From assembly GCA_947000775.1 (NCBI GenBank), contig CAMQGK010000001.1:857001-921000 (forward strand): a DNA stretch of 64,000 nt, read 5' to 3'. Numbering within the stretch: position 1 is the first letter of the stretch; the number at the start of each line of letters is the position of its first letter. The position numbers and the translations under genes are program-made. The DNA comes from Pterois miles. Its lineage: Eukaryota > Chordata > Actinopteri > Perciformes > Scorpaenidae. The notes under the pieces are model-generated. The model was not told where the DNA came from. It was given only the letters and a program-made list of their open reading frames with translations, and ran no database searches. This document shows positions 1-13,900 of the stretch, piece after piece.

Positions 1-496
1 ATCCTAGGTAGAAATATACAAAAGATATGACGAAACAGCAACTTACCATGTAAAGAAAGAAGATCTTACTGTAGGTATAAGTCCGGAACGTGGTTGAAGT
101 AAATTCATAAAAATGTCTTTTCTCCTTTAGGGAAATCTCTTTATTATTATATTTATTATGTAATTTTATAATTGTTTAAAAATGAGTTTATGCTTGTTTT
201 ATGTTTGAGAATTCACACTTTTGTTTATGGCTGCTTATGTTTTTAATTATTCATGTATTTATTATAATTTTAGTTGGATTATTTTGCTAGTTTTGCATTA
301 GATTTGGAGATTTTAGTTCAGCTGGACTTGCAGCAGCGGGACAATATGTATCTGTGTGTCTGTGTGCTTATGTCGAGGGTGAAAGGCAGCAAAGCCAAAG
401 AATGAACTGAACAATGTAACTGAGAAAAACAGCACAACAGAGTGGTCAGTAATAAAACATGTGGACAGTGGGGTGATAACAGAACATCCATCATAC
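1..496. other. Otoferlin last visible intron, AT-rich
   Basis: The donor for the KPN exon is at 496-495 on the minus strand. I find no sequence resembling the expected RPDTSF/transmembrane exon between here and the window edge, so the terminal exon must be outside. No repeat family or RNA gene is recognisable in this stretch. Confidence 0.6.
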
Positions 497-3400
497 TTGG
501 GTTTCTCCAGCGGCTCTGGTTCGTTGCGTCCTTCACCAACTGGGCTTCTCTCCGCTTCCTCTCCTGTCAGGAGGTGCAGCTCTGCTTCCACTTTTCCCTA
601 AAGACACAACAACAACACTCTCAAAACCCTTTTCAACCAAATTAGACTAACAAAGGCGGTTTTGATGAGCTTCATTTTATTTTTGTTGAGTTTGAACAAA
701 GTGTGTTTCGATGATCAGATCAAGGAGGTAAAATTATTGTTGCCTGACTGGAGTCCGGTGGTCTTGAGGAAAACATAATTGTGTTTTATATGTTACTAAA
801 TTAGAATAATTTTCCAAATCCTGATGTCCTGTTCTATTATGTATATTACATACATAGCAAATTAGCATGTCCACCAAGGTGCCACGTTTCCATCACTGTC
901 AAATGGCTAGCTGGAGCCGATAAATACCTGTGAAATGTGATTTATGCTTGTCTGCACAGCCAAAGTGATGTTACACCGTTAGTTGAGGCCCTTTGTGAGG
1001 GTTCAATACGGCAGGTTTTCACCTGTCTGTGCACATCCAACTTTTTCGATCTATGGGGCTGCGGATGGGCGGAGGAAATGGAGAACTTCCATTTTCCCTT
1101 CCAAACACCAGAATTTCCCTCCGGGGATTAATACATCTCTCTAATTCATCTTATCTTATCTTTGGGGACAAGGCTTTGACAATGTCTGTTTACTGCAAAC
1201 AGAATACCACATGGAGTATAAAAGATCCAAACAATTCCTCGTCACAAATCCACATCAGCTCATGTCCGTGTCGCTGTGTAACTGAAGTTTGACTACTGAA
1301 GAGTCATTTGTCCTGGGAATGAATGTCAGTTGTGACCTTTCATGATGTTAGCAGGTGTTAGTGGATTTTTGTCCAGTGGGAAAGTCAGCTCAAGTCACAA
1401 GGAGGTTCTTTCTCCTAATGTTTTATTGTTAGGTTTAACCTTTTGGGTAACTTTTAACATTGACCTACCGTGAGTTCAAACTCGTCGTCTTCATTTCTGG
1501 CCACAAATGGCCACCAGCCCTTGATCCTCTTCTGTTTGAAGATGGAGACCGTGGGTATCTCTGCCTCATTTGTCACCATCTCAATGGTGCACTGCTTGGC
1601 AGTCTTTGCACCACGTGGGAAACGGTTCAGGTCCAGCTCAATTGCACCTATAAAGAGACATTTAACTCAGCTAAATTTAGGAGAGCTTAATCTGTATGGT
1701 GGAAAAAACAAGAAGTGGGTAATAGACAAATCTAAAAAATAATCTGGTCTTCAAAACCAGTATTTGGTCAACAAAGCTCTCAAATTACCCCATAAACAGC
1801 ATCTGTTTTAATCATGTGGCATTAACAGTGATTTGTGAAGACAAATGTTATCATAAAATGACTGTCCACTGCACCTAAGAAGTCATCTGCAGAGAAATGG
1901 TCAGCGTCCCACACTTGCAGATTGAGACGAGCGGGGATCTTGTATTCTGTCTCATCCCAGGCGAACATGGACTCCTTTTTTGAGATGACGATCTTCTCTT
2001 CAGCCATGAGGTAGTCAAAGGGGTAGACAAAGCGCCAGTTGAAGTTGCCCTCCCCAGTGATGGAGTGGTAGTGGACATCTGTGTCCTGCTTGTCCTCCTG
2101 CTGCCCCTTCAACCACCTATTACAGGAGAAGGTGGAGGGTAGATAGATAGATAATAATGGTTATGGTTTTTTTTTTTTCATCTCAAATCAGAATCAGATA
2201 ATTTTGCATTTCGATGTAGTGTGCACTGGTATAGGTGGGCCAAAAATATCAAGACAGGGATAAATTAGCAACAATATAAAAAAATAAAACATCAAAAACA
2301 TGTAGAGCTTATAATTACCCTCGCACAAATATGTCACTCGATTTCTCTCCAGTGAAGATGTCATCATCCTCCAGAACAACTTCATCAGTGTTCCAGATGA
2401 TCACCCTCAGTTCAAACCTGGACACAAGCAAAAATGACCAGATTTATAACTAAACACTGATCAGTAACAATGACTAAAAGCTTTCTTTGATTAAACCTTA
2501 ACATTTAATTAGATAAAAGCTCGAAGAGCCCATGTCTGTTGGATTTTATCACCACTGTTCAACTAAAAATACATGTAGTGTATGCAAAAGCTGTAAAATG
2601 ACATGTTAGACTAGAGAACATACTTCTTTGGTTTCCTTGGTGAAATATCGAGGGCAGGGCCAGGTGCAGTCATATCCTTAGGGAACATATCTACCCACAT
2701 CTCAATTCTCCCCTAGAAGCAATTGAACACAAGGAAATAAGGTCTTAAAGTATTCAAACAAAACGCTATAGTATAAATTGATTTGATTAAAAGGTGTAAT
2801 TGGCTGGAGCGGAGCGAGAATGAGTACACTGATTAACATACTTGTTCAATTCCTGGTTTATCCGGGTGGAGCAGTGGTCTGGTTTCCACATGTTCTGGGA
2901 CCAGTTTGCAGCCGACTCGTGGGATTTCCTCCCAGTGATTCAACACGGTCAGAGCCAGATGTTCGTCTGTCTGCTTCTTCAAACCTGACAAAACATTGTC
3001 AAATGGTCGTTTAATATTGATTTAAAAATCACACTTACCTCAAAGTAAAGTCATGGTTTAAGTTAGGTAATTAGTTTAAAGGGACAGTGTGTAGTTTTGG
3101 CGGCATCTAGTGCTGGCCCTTTAATGAGTGAAATGAACATGTACCGTTTTCATCCTCTATCTCGGTCGGTGCCATGAAGACACGGTTCTCCACCTTCACT
3201 CTTCCTCCAGGGCCGTAGTGAGGTCCGTCCAGTTTGCCATCCTTACACAGCTTAGCCAGGATTTGTGTTGGTTTCATCGGGTCCCGCCACACATTGTAAC
3301 CATGGCTACAGAAAAAAGCAAGAGCAGTTACAGTTACATGATAAACAACGTGTTATATAAACTTATGATAACCCTACAAGGTGTAATAAAAACACACCTT

Positions 3401-5401
3401 GCTCATGAAATAGTTTAGGACCAGTGATGGAAGGTAACTACAGGCATTTATTCAAATACTGTGCTTGAGTATAATTTTGAGGTACTTGCACTTTACTTTT
3501 CTTTTCATGCTACTTTTTACTTGTACTCAACTACATCCCAGAGGGACATAATGTATTTTTTTACTACACTACATTTATTTGACAGATTTAGTTACTTTTT
3601 ACATTAAGATTTTTGCACACAAAACATATGAAGGGGTATAAAATATGATGCTTTGTTTTAAATTAACCCAACAGTTTATACAAGTACAGCTGAGCTGATT
3701 AATCAAATAGTCGGTCGAAAAAAATGAACTGTCAACTATTTTTATAATCATTTAAGCTGCTTTTCTTATTAATTTTCTAATAATCTTAATGTATTTTTAA
3801 TAATTTGTACAACAGTAAAATCTGGCTTTTACATTAAAACATGAGTAATTATAATCAAGTGAGATAATACATAATAATATAACAGTCATAGGACATTTTC
3901 CTGCAATGAGTACTTTTACTTTTAATAATTCAAGAATGTTTTTATAATTATACTTAGAATTATAAAAACATGGCGATTCTTACATGGCGTAGTTACGTGT
4001 TACACCACACGTGGCTCTGTGTTTGCTGTAGAAACGGTTCTCAAGGTCAAGTTTAGTTTCTCCAATCAGATCATCAGTTCCCACCAGGTCCCAGTCATAA
4101 ATTGACACAGTGAGAGTGGAATCCATTGGGAATGTGGCCTCCAAGTCAAAGGATCTGATAAGATGAGAAATTCAGCATTTGTCAAGTTTTCATGCATATT
4201 TAATACATGCATAATATAGTCAGAACTCTGTGAGATCATATAAAGTTAAATCACTTAAAAATAAAGCTTTTCTACAACTTACTTGCCAAACAAAGGGTTC
4301 AGCTGTTTTGAGATGTAGTTCTCTTTGTCTTTAATTTCCGTCTTCCCCAGTTTGATTGCAATATACGGATCAGCTTTCCCATTAATATCAGCTGGATGTA
4401 GATCAGTTGCCTACCAAGCAAAAATAGGATATTTGAAGAGTGAAATGGACAATCTGTGTGTCTCTAGGTCTACTACAGTATTCTCATTAAAATGCAGTAA
4501 ATGCACAAAAAACTGTTTCCTAATAATAATAAATATATACATAGATTTTGCATTTAGTAAGTATATTGCCCACTCCCATGTTGATAAGAGTATTAAATAC
4601 TTGACAAATCTCCCTTTAAGGTACATTTTGTATACACAAAAATGTTGCAATTAATTTGCGATTATGGACAATCATAAGATTAATCGTGATTGAATATTTT
4701 AATCAATGGACAACCCTAGTATATACATAACTGTACTGTATATATTCATTGTAAATGTCATCTAGATTTCCTTTTTATTTCTTCCTTTTGTGCTACTTTT
4801 ATATAGCTTGTTCCATTTTATTACCTCCACCAAGGAGGTTATGTTTTTGGTTCGGTTTGTTTGTTTGTCTGTTTTAGGATTACGGAAGAACTAGCAGCCA
4901 GATTTTCATGAAATTTGAGGGAAGAGTGTAGCATGGACCAAAGAAGAAGCCATTCAATTTTGGAGCAGATACGAATCAAGTTGCGGACACATGCATCACT
5001 TTTGACTTATGGAAACGGCCTTGGTGGACGTGTGCATTCTCCAAGCACCCTTCTAGTTGTCTATTATATTGCTTATATGCTATTCTAATTTAAAAATTTT
5101 GAATATCTGTTTATACATGGTATTATGTATTGCATCATGACAATAACAAGCCCTTGAATCCTTAAAGTGAAGAAGGCATAGCTTACCCTGATAACGTAGA
5201 TGCGGACGAGGACATTAATGGGGTCGTTGTGAGGAATGTTCTGAAACATTCCCATGTTGGAGTCGAAGCTCATGTCTCGGGGCATGTCGTCCGACACTCT
5301 GTACATGCACAGAGAGCCCTGTAGAGACACACGCAATCTATGATATGCTTTTTTATTGCTCAATAAATGGCAAAGGTTTATAAAGACAATTAATGTAACT
5401 G

Positions 5402-5459
<58 letters not shown>

Positions 5460-7874
5460 ATTGTGCTCTTACTTTAAATTTTCCAACAATTCTGTCCTCA
5501 TCTGTCACGTTTTGGTCGTCATCATCGCCACCTTTTCCTCTGAAGAGGTTAAAGCTGTGGAGCCAGTCCTCAAAACTGTCAAATTCACTCTCCAGTTCCT
5601 TCGGGTACACCTTGTTTGAGAGGACACATTTATCAAAACTTAAATTTATTTGAATTCATCATTTGAATGATCTCTTTTTCTAAGAATGTGGCACTTTTTT
5701 TCCAGGTTACATGTATCCCATCTTGTCATGTGCAACCAATATTTATACACACAACAGGTGCAGGTGCTGAATGCAGTACCTTCAGCTCATCCAGCTTTGG
5801 CTTTTTCTTCTCGAACGGATCGATTCCCGGCTTCTTCTTTTCCTTCTTTCCCTTTCCTTTCTTGGTGCCTTTCATAGGAGAGTCATCAGGTTTGATATCT
5901 GAGTACAGGTTAGCGGTGAGGACGGAGTGAAGGGGAGCGGGGTAGGGGGGTTGGAGGAGCAGAGCACTCGAGACATGAATTCCACATGAAAGTTGCCAAA
6001 ACCAGCTGTTACTGTAAACAACAAGCATGCCATTGAGTTGTATACTACTGAGGTATACAGTTCAGTGGGGATACTTGGTGGTGTGACAGGATCCTCCAGC
6101 AGCTGTGTCGTCTCTGTAAAGCTCATTAAAGACTTGGCTTGTCATGCATGCTGTATAATATAGTATATGCTGCATTTTCATAATATATTTTGTCATTATA
6201 AATAGTTGATTCTGTGCAGCCTGGTTGGCACAGCACAGAATCAAATATGTTTCAAATGTATCCCTAAATAAATAGTTATCATGTGTGTCATCTGTGTTTT
6301 TTTGATTACCGTAACTGTAATTTTACATTGACAACTTTCATGGCAAGCATATGACTAACATGCACATATGGGAGAGAAAAAAGCGGTTGTCCCACGTATG
6401 GAAATTTGGATTCATGTCAGCATCTGCATGGAGGCATTCTCTAGCTACGAGGGCTACGAGGTTCACTACTGCACTGTAGAGGAAAACAACAACCAGAGTT
6501 AGTGAGCTCATAAAACACAAACATGCATGAACACAATCTGAGTGGTCAAAGTGTAATCTAAACTAAAACTAAAACAAAAATAAGAAATATTTTAGTAAAC
6601 TGAAACTAAATAAAAACTATAACCTTTAAGAAAAACTAAACTGAACAATACTGCCTTGCTAAAAAAACAAAACAAATAAAAATAAAATTAAAATGAACGT
6701 CAATTAATTTCAGTTTTTTAGCTATAATATACCCCTACCGAAAAAAGGAGACAGCATGAATTTATGCATGAAAATTAAACATTATGGTCATTCCTACACA
6801 GCTCTCCAGTCATGTATTTTGTATGTACTGTATATCGCTACATACTTATTAGACATTACATCTGGCCCTAATGAAAGCAAACTAAAACTTCTATAAAACA
6901 AAACTTTTCTGAAAAACTGGAACTAAACTAAAACTACCAAACACATCTTACTTAAAACATCACAGCTACTCAAACCACATTAAGACTAGGGGTATTTGTA
7001 GCTGCTACTTGGTTTCGAGCTGAAAAAGAGGTACTCAAAAGCATGCTGGATAATATCAAAATTTGAAATTGAGAACATGAACAAAACACTGGTCTTGATC
7101 TTGAGTGTCTTGTTTGCCGTTTTATCTCATTTTTACCTCCACCATCTGCAATGTCCATGTCATCTTTGTCCTCTGAATCTGAAAGAGCAGCTTCTTGAGC
7201 CTTGAGAGACTGTAGGATCAGAACAAGTGACACATTTTATCATATTTTCTAGCTCAACTTTATCCAGCTACTGGAATCAGAAAAACAAGTAAGACTCATC
7301 ATGGCTGTGCTGTTTTTGTTTTTGTTACTCACCTCTGTCAAAGTTTCAATGGAGGCAAAATATTTGGACCACCAGTCCAACATGCTCTCGTCAAGTTCCT
7401 CCTCTTCAATGTCCTCACCCTTCTTCCTCTTCTTCTTTTTCCCCTTTCCATCTTTGTCATCATCCTTTTAATACAAGATGCATTAAACATGCTGTCAGTT
7501 AAAGATTTAGGATTTCTAGGAACAACGTAATATCTTTCGAATTTGATTAATGAAGTGTAAAGCACTTTGCTTACCTCAACTTTGACCACAGCATCAGAGC
7601 ACTTGGTAGAAAACCACATTGCATAATGTCAAACAATGTGACTTTTGTTGGCTTTCTAGTGTGTAAATGCAGTCTGTTTTTACAGTGTCCTTTATGCAGA
7701 TTACTCAAACTGGATCTAATTCTTTGCCTACATCAAATTTACAAAACGAAACTTACAGAGTCGAGTTTGACAACAGTGTCCATTTTCTTATAACCAGGCT
7801 CAGGTTCCATGTTGACAACAATTATTTCCTCTGAAAGATATGTGGAGAACGTGAACTTGTTTACCTATATAATA

Positions 7875-7921
<47 letters not shown>

Positions 7922-10900
7922 ATACTGTACTTTATATTTTCATTTTGGATTACTGTATGTTGTTCCTAAGTGACAATATTGTAAAGAAAATGCACAACGG
8001 TGTGATATTCCTCCAGGATTTAGTTTATACCTGTTGTGGACCAGTTGTTGGCCTGCTTGTCTGTTGCCCTGTAGATGAACTTCCGTAGGCTGGTGACGGC
8101 GTTGGAGCCAACCAGAGTGTAGCGGCCAAAAGCCCTGCAGTCCACCACTCGGATGTTCAGCGGCGGGTGAAGCAACTCATTCTCAGGCAAATCCTGACAC
8201 ACAAAATCTAAAATTACTTTGACTGACGAGAATAATTTTACTGTAATTAGTTTTTGAATGTGTCTAAATGCTACTTTTCTATTGCTTCTAATTAAATTTG
8301 GGCGGAGTAGCTCAGTCTGTAGGGAGTTGGCTTGGAAACCGGAGGGTCACCGGTTCAAGTCCCGACATGGACCAAAAACTGAGTGTGAACTGGTAGCTGG
8401 AGAGGTGCCAGTTTACCTCTTGGGCACTGCCGAGGTGCCCCTGAGCAAGGCACCAAACCCCCAACTGCTCGGGGCGCTTGTCAGGAGCAGCCCCATCACT
8501 CTGACACCTCTCCATTAATGCATGTATGTGTGTTTCAGGTCTGCATGTACCATGTATAAGTTTAACAGAGTGTAAATTGAATTTCCCCATTGTGGGACTA
8601 ATAAAGGTAGATCTTCTTCTTCTTCTTCTTCTAAAGGGACAGTGTGTAAGGTTTGGCAGCTTCTAATGGTGTGGTTGCAGACTGGAAACAACTGAGTACC
8701 CCTCCGCTCACTCCTCCCTTTCCAAGAAAGTGAGCTGCTGAGTGAAGAACTGTGGTAACATTGTTCGCTTCACTCAGAGGCCATCCATAACATAATAACA
8801 CTACGTTAGAAGTAACAGAGGTCAGATGGTGGCTGGCGGTACTACGCTTTTGCTCTCTGTGGCTCATGTTAAAACAGTTTCACAAGCATGTCAGAGAACT
8901 ACGGTGGCCTTCAGGTAACGGAAAAATGTGAAAGTCTCTCTCTAGAGCCAGAGTTTGGATTATCCGTTCTGGGCTACTGTAGAAACATGGAGGAGCAATA
9001 TGGTGGACTCAGTGAAGAGGACCCGCTCCCTCTGTAGATATGAAGGACTCATTCTAAGCTAACAAAACACGATTGTTAATTTTAGGTGATCATACACTAA
9101 TGAATATTATGCAGTTTTCACACTATAATTATATCCTTCTGTGGCCTGGAGGTGTATTCATGTGTTTCAGGCCGGAAGATTTTTTTTTGTAACATAGGTC
9201 AACATGTAACAGGCGTGTGTGAATTCAGCATTATTGTTCACTTCTGCTAATAGATCCCCTAAATGTTACACACTGTTCCTTTAATTTAATAAAAGGTGAT
9301 AAAAAGATGAATTAAGATGATAAAAATACCACTTCAAACCACTTGACAAGGGTGCTGAAGTTGGGGTTTTTCTTGTAGTTGGGGATGAGGGCTGACTGTA
9401 CTCCCTTTCCGGCACATTCAATGTCCACACGAGGCCGATCCACCTGGGCCAGATTCACCCTCTTCAAGTCCCTCAAGCCCCAGAACAAAACCTGGGGGAC
9501 AGAGAGGTCCAAATATTTTATTGCTGTTTTACTTTCATTTTCTGTTAACCCTTAGAGACTCACTTAGGCTTGTTTTTGTCTTTTTTTAGTGATAGGAGGT
9601 CTTTAGGGGGAGATAGCAGGTCAACAGTAGATATCATAGAAGTGCTGTACCTCATGTGAAAGCTGAGGACCTAAAGATTAATTTGAGAAGTCACTGTGTG
9701 CAAAATTGTTCGAGTCATAAATCAGAAATTAAAAAATAATGATTGATACATTAAAATAAATCTTTAAAGTGTATACATGCTTTGAACATTGTGATGGAAG
9801 TATATGTTTTCCACCCCCAGGCTTTATTATGTCTCATAAATTGATGCAGCAATTTTTGGGTTGATACCATTTGTTACACAGATCTAGTGCTAAATTTAAC
9901 CATTTTTTACCACTCAAGAATTGATAAAAATGATGAAAATCCCTCCAAAATACCATATTACACACAGAAGACACCAAGATCTTGAGGATCACCATAGAAA
10001 AAGCCATGATGTGATTTGGTAACAAAAACGTTTGACATTTAGAGATTACTGCAGGAACTACATTTTTCAGCGATGAGATGGCGAGCACCTCTGTTCTCAA
10101 AACTGCTCAGAAACCATGTTATTGTCAACATACCTAGGAAAGCACATAATAAATAAGTCACTGGTCAAGTTAAAGACAAAACATAGTCTTCACCTCAATC
10201 CTGTATTTGCTGAGCACTGGTCTGATCCCCAGTGGTACAGGCAGGATTGGGCCGCGGTCCATATCTGTGGGGCCATCTATGGGAGGCAGGTCAGCTTTCC
10301 CATTGGGGCCAATCTAAACAACGACAAAACAAGGGTATTATAACTCATTTATTTTCAATATGATCTAACAACTTCAGTCTTGTAAACAGTACCATCCAGA
10401 GGTCCACCGATTTATCAGTTTGGACGATTAATTGGCGCCGATAGAATGTTTTTCATCGTTAACGATGAAACTGTACATACATCCCCAATTTGCATGGGAT
10501 GCATTTAAATAAAAGACAGCTTTATTTGTAAATTATGAGCATGATAAGGTTATTGGTTATAGTATGGCATTATTAATGCATTAGACTGAAAATGGCCGCT
10601 CTGCCGAAAGCATGCCGTCTCTGCATGATCGTTATAATTTGGCTATTTTTTTGGCAAGCATAACACAACTATGAGCCATATCTTATCATCTGAGGGACAC
10701 TTTTATGGAAAATATCAGTGAGCATGTGATTAACGCTTAATTTCAGTCAATTAATCAGCTTTTTCCTGTTCAAAACTATGGTTACCTTTAAACCTAGTAC
10801 CCTCACAACTAGATGGTGTGTGTATCTGATAGTCTAACCTGCAACAGTTCAAAGGCTGCCAGCATTTCTCCAGCGGTGCAGTTCCCACGGTAGATCTGAT

Positions 10901-13900
10901 AGTACTCCAGTTGAGGAGGGAAGCGTGGGGGACCATAGTGCTCATCCGCCATCTTGACCACAGGCTTGGCAAAAGTTCTGCCCATGAAGTCAGCCTTACC
11001 CTGGAAACATTACAGCAAATGAAACCTGAACTAGCCACACCATGAAACATACTGGTTTGAATATTTTAAAGAATGGTCTTTTTAGCCTACCATATCCGAT
11101 CCATGGGTGTTCATATTACAATAGCTTTATGGTGTAATCATTAATTATCTGATTTGTCCTATCAGTGGGAAGAAACATGGCTTGAGATGCACATGTTTCT
11201 CGGCAGACTAGATAAAAAACCATTAAAGATAAAAGAACCCAACAGAAAAAAATGAACAAAAGCAACATACCTAAAATAACCAGTGAACTGCAAAACAGAC
11301 TATTCATGTAATGTCAAAAGATCACTGAACTTAATGTTCAAAAAATATTAAATCTCTCTTGCAGTTAGTGGTTAAGAAGAGTCCAAATTCTCTGTTGGCC
11401 ACATAGAAAAAGCACAAAATGTCACTTAAAGGAATGCAACAGGTATAAGTTCATCTACCCTTATGGGACACATTTTATTCCTCTTGCATGCCTTTCAGTA
11501 CAATCTACTCTGCACACATTACAGTGCTTCTACAGTACATCAAGCCATCAGAATCCACACTCTACTTATCCAAAGGGTCATCCAAAACAATGGTGTTATT
11601 GACAGGAGCAAATATAGAATCATCAGTCAGCAAAAGCATTCTTTCAAATATAACTCATATCAGGTTGCTATTGACAAAAACACATTACGGAGGGCATAAC
11701 ACACACTGGTTTAGACTCATTAAGTTTAGTCTCACATTTCAAGTGAAAGACAGACAGACTCTTAAATTATTAGGATGATTCGAATGGAGGATAATGGCAA
11801 GACTATTGCTATCTGGTAATTCAAGCTGTGTGAAGGCAGACTGTTTGCTCACATTAATTAATACAAATGGAAAAAGAGAGGCATCTCTATTTCACAACAA
11901 CCCTTACCACTGTGTCTTGATCATAGATTTCAATGACGATAATTGGAGGGTCATCTCTCAGTTCGCTGGCCTCACCAAACAACTCCACATTCTCAAAGAC
12001 CAACAGCTGGTCCCATGTTGGGCACAGAGTCTCAGCCAGCACCTGGAAAGGAGAGAAAACATTTGATGCAGGATGTGGTGTTCAATAAATCATATCTTAG
12101 GCTGACAGCTGACTTCTGCTCACCTCAGTGACCTGGCTTTGTGTGGAGAAGAAAACTCTTGCAAAGGGATCAGACAGACCTGTGCTGTCAGCTGCAAATA
12201 GGCTACGAGCTTGGTACATGTGGACCCGCAGCTGGAAGATCTGTTTCACTGTAAACACATAAAGACGCTCATTACTCTACTACTAAAACATAGAGCATAA
12301 AATATCATCATTTTGCCAATTGACAACTTAATATACTGTTAAAGAAGTTTTTGAAAGGTGGACATCTATGACCGCATATTAAGGCCATTGTAGGGTAAAA
12401 ATAATTTTGGAGCCAGGAAGAGTAATAACCTAGATTTAAAAAAGTAATGAATTTAAAACAAAAAACTTTGATATTCTCCGTGATTAAATTGGTAAATTTA
12501 TGAGAAAAAAAACACAAATTTATGAGAAAAAATATTCTCTGAGTTTATAAATTGATACATTTCAGAGAAAAAAATACAGAAAAACTATGTTTTTTTTTTT
12601 GGTGCAACAAAATTCACGGTGGCTAAATTTGTGACTATAATCTCAGAGAATTCAAGTTATTTCGCAAAATAATCCCCCCTCCCCCAGCTCTGTCATATAT
12701 ACGGTATATTTTTACCTACAAAAAATGGCCCTAACATTATGAAGTAGATATCTCATTTTGTCAGGACAACCTTTATGTCAGTGTAAAGTTAACACAGCAG
12801 AACTATTGAAAGGTTTGACAGTCTTACTCATGTAGGTGAGGCTGATGGGTGGTGAGCACGGCATGCCAGGTCCTTTGGACAACTTGTTTTCCTCAAATCC
12901 ATTGGGCAAGCCATTCAGGTAGTCTTTGCGCTGTTTGGTCAGACCCAGCCACAGATAAATCTCTATCTTGGACTGGACTGTCCAGCCAGCAGGCCCAAAT
13001 CCTTTCTTACCAGGGATCTTCAGTATATGAAGGAAAAAAACAAAATGATTGATTCATCGCAAACAGCAGATGAGGGGGAATTTGATGCAACATTTAAAAT
13101 ACATAACAGATTGATTGCTATATTTAGTGTAAACTCACCCTCAGAAAGATTGTCTTGACTTTGCCACAGTCCTTTCCTGTCTCCTCCTCTGTACTGGAAT
13201 AAAGGATGTCTTTGGAGGGAACACGTGCATAAGCAATGCGCTTCCCATTACTTATCATCCATATGAAAACATCAGGAACACTGTGTTGAGGCTGCAGTAA
13301 CATTAAACATGAAATGACCCCAATGAAACAAGCATGAACAACACAAAACCATCTGTAAATGGTGGATATATAATGTATATATAAATATAATATATAATGT
13401 TGTGGATCTCACTTCATCAGCCAGGAAGCGCAACCTTGTGAGGAAGTTCTGAGCCAGCCTGATTTTATCTCTCACGGTGCTTTTCTTCACCTGTGACCTC
13501 ATGGCTTTAGCTTGCTGGCCGATGCTCTCCTAAACCCAGAAAACAGCCCAGCATTTAGCAACACAGTGCAAATATTAACAATCAACAAGTAGAAGAGAAA
13601 ATGCATAGCTCCTCCTTAGCTGACATACCACTTCTGACATGCACAGCTTCAGTCTCTCCCTGTCAAGTTTGGTTCTGCCCGACTGATTCTGGTCCTTGTT
13701 TGCCAGCGAAAGAAACTGACTGAAAGAAGTGGAGCTCAGTCAGTGTCAAAGTCTTTGCTCATCTCTTAGACTTAGAGGTGCAATGTGAAAGATATGGCCA
13801 CATTTTTGGTTTCAAAAAATGAGCTGACATTATCGACAGAATTTGAAGAGGTTACGCTGTTGCCGTTATGTCAAAGACGTTTATGAATTGTGTTCCTGAG

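Noticed and set aside
8300..8372. tRNA gene
   Set aside because: Pol III boxes are present but the cloverleaf is degraded and continues into a SINE body and tail.
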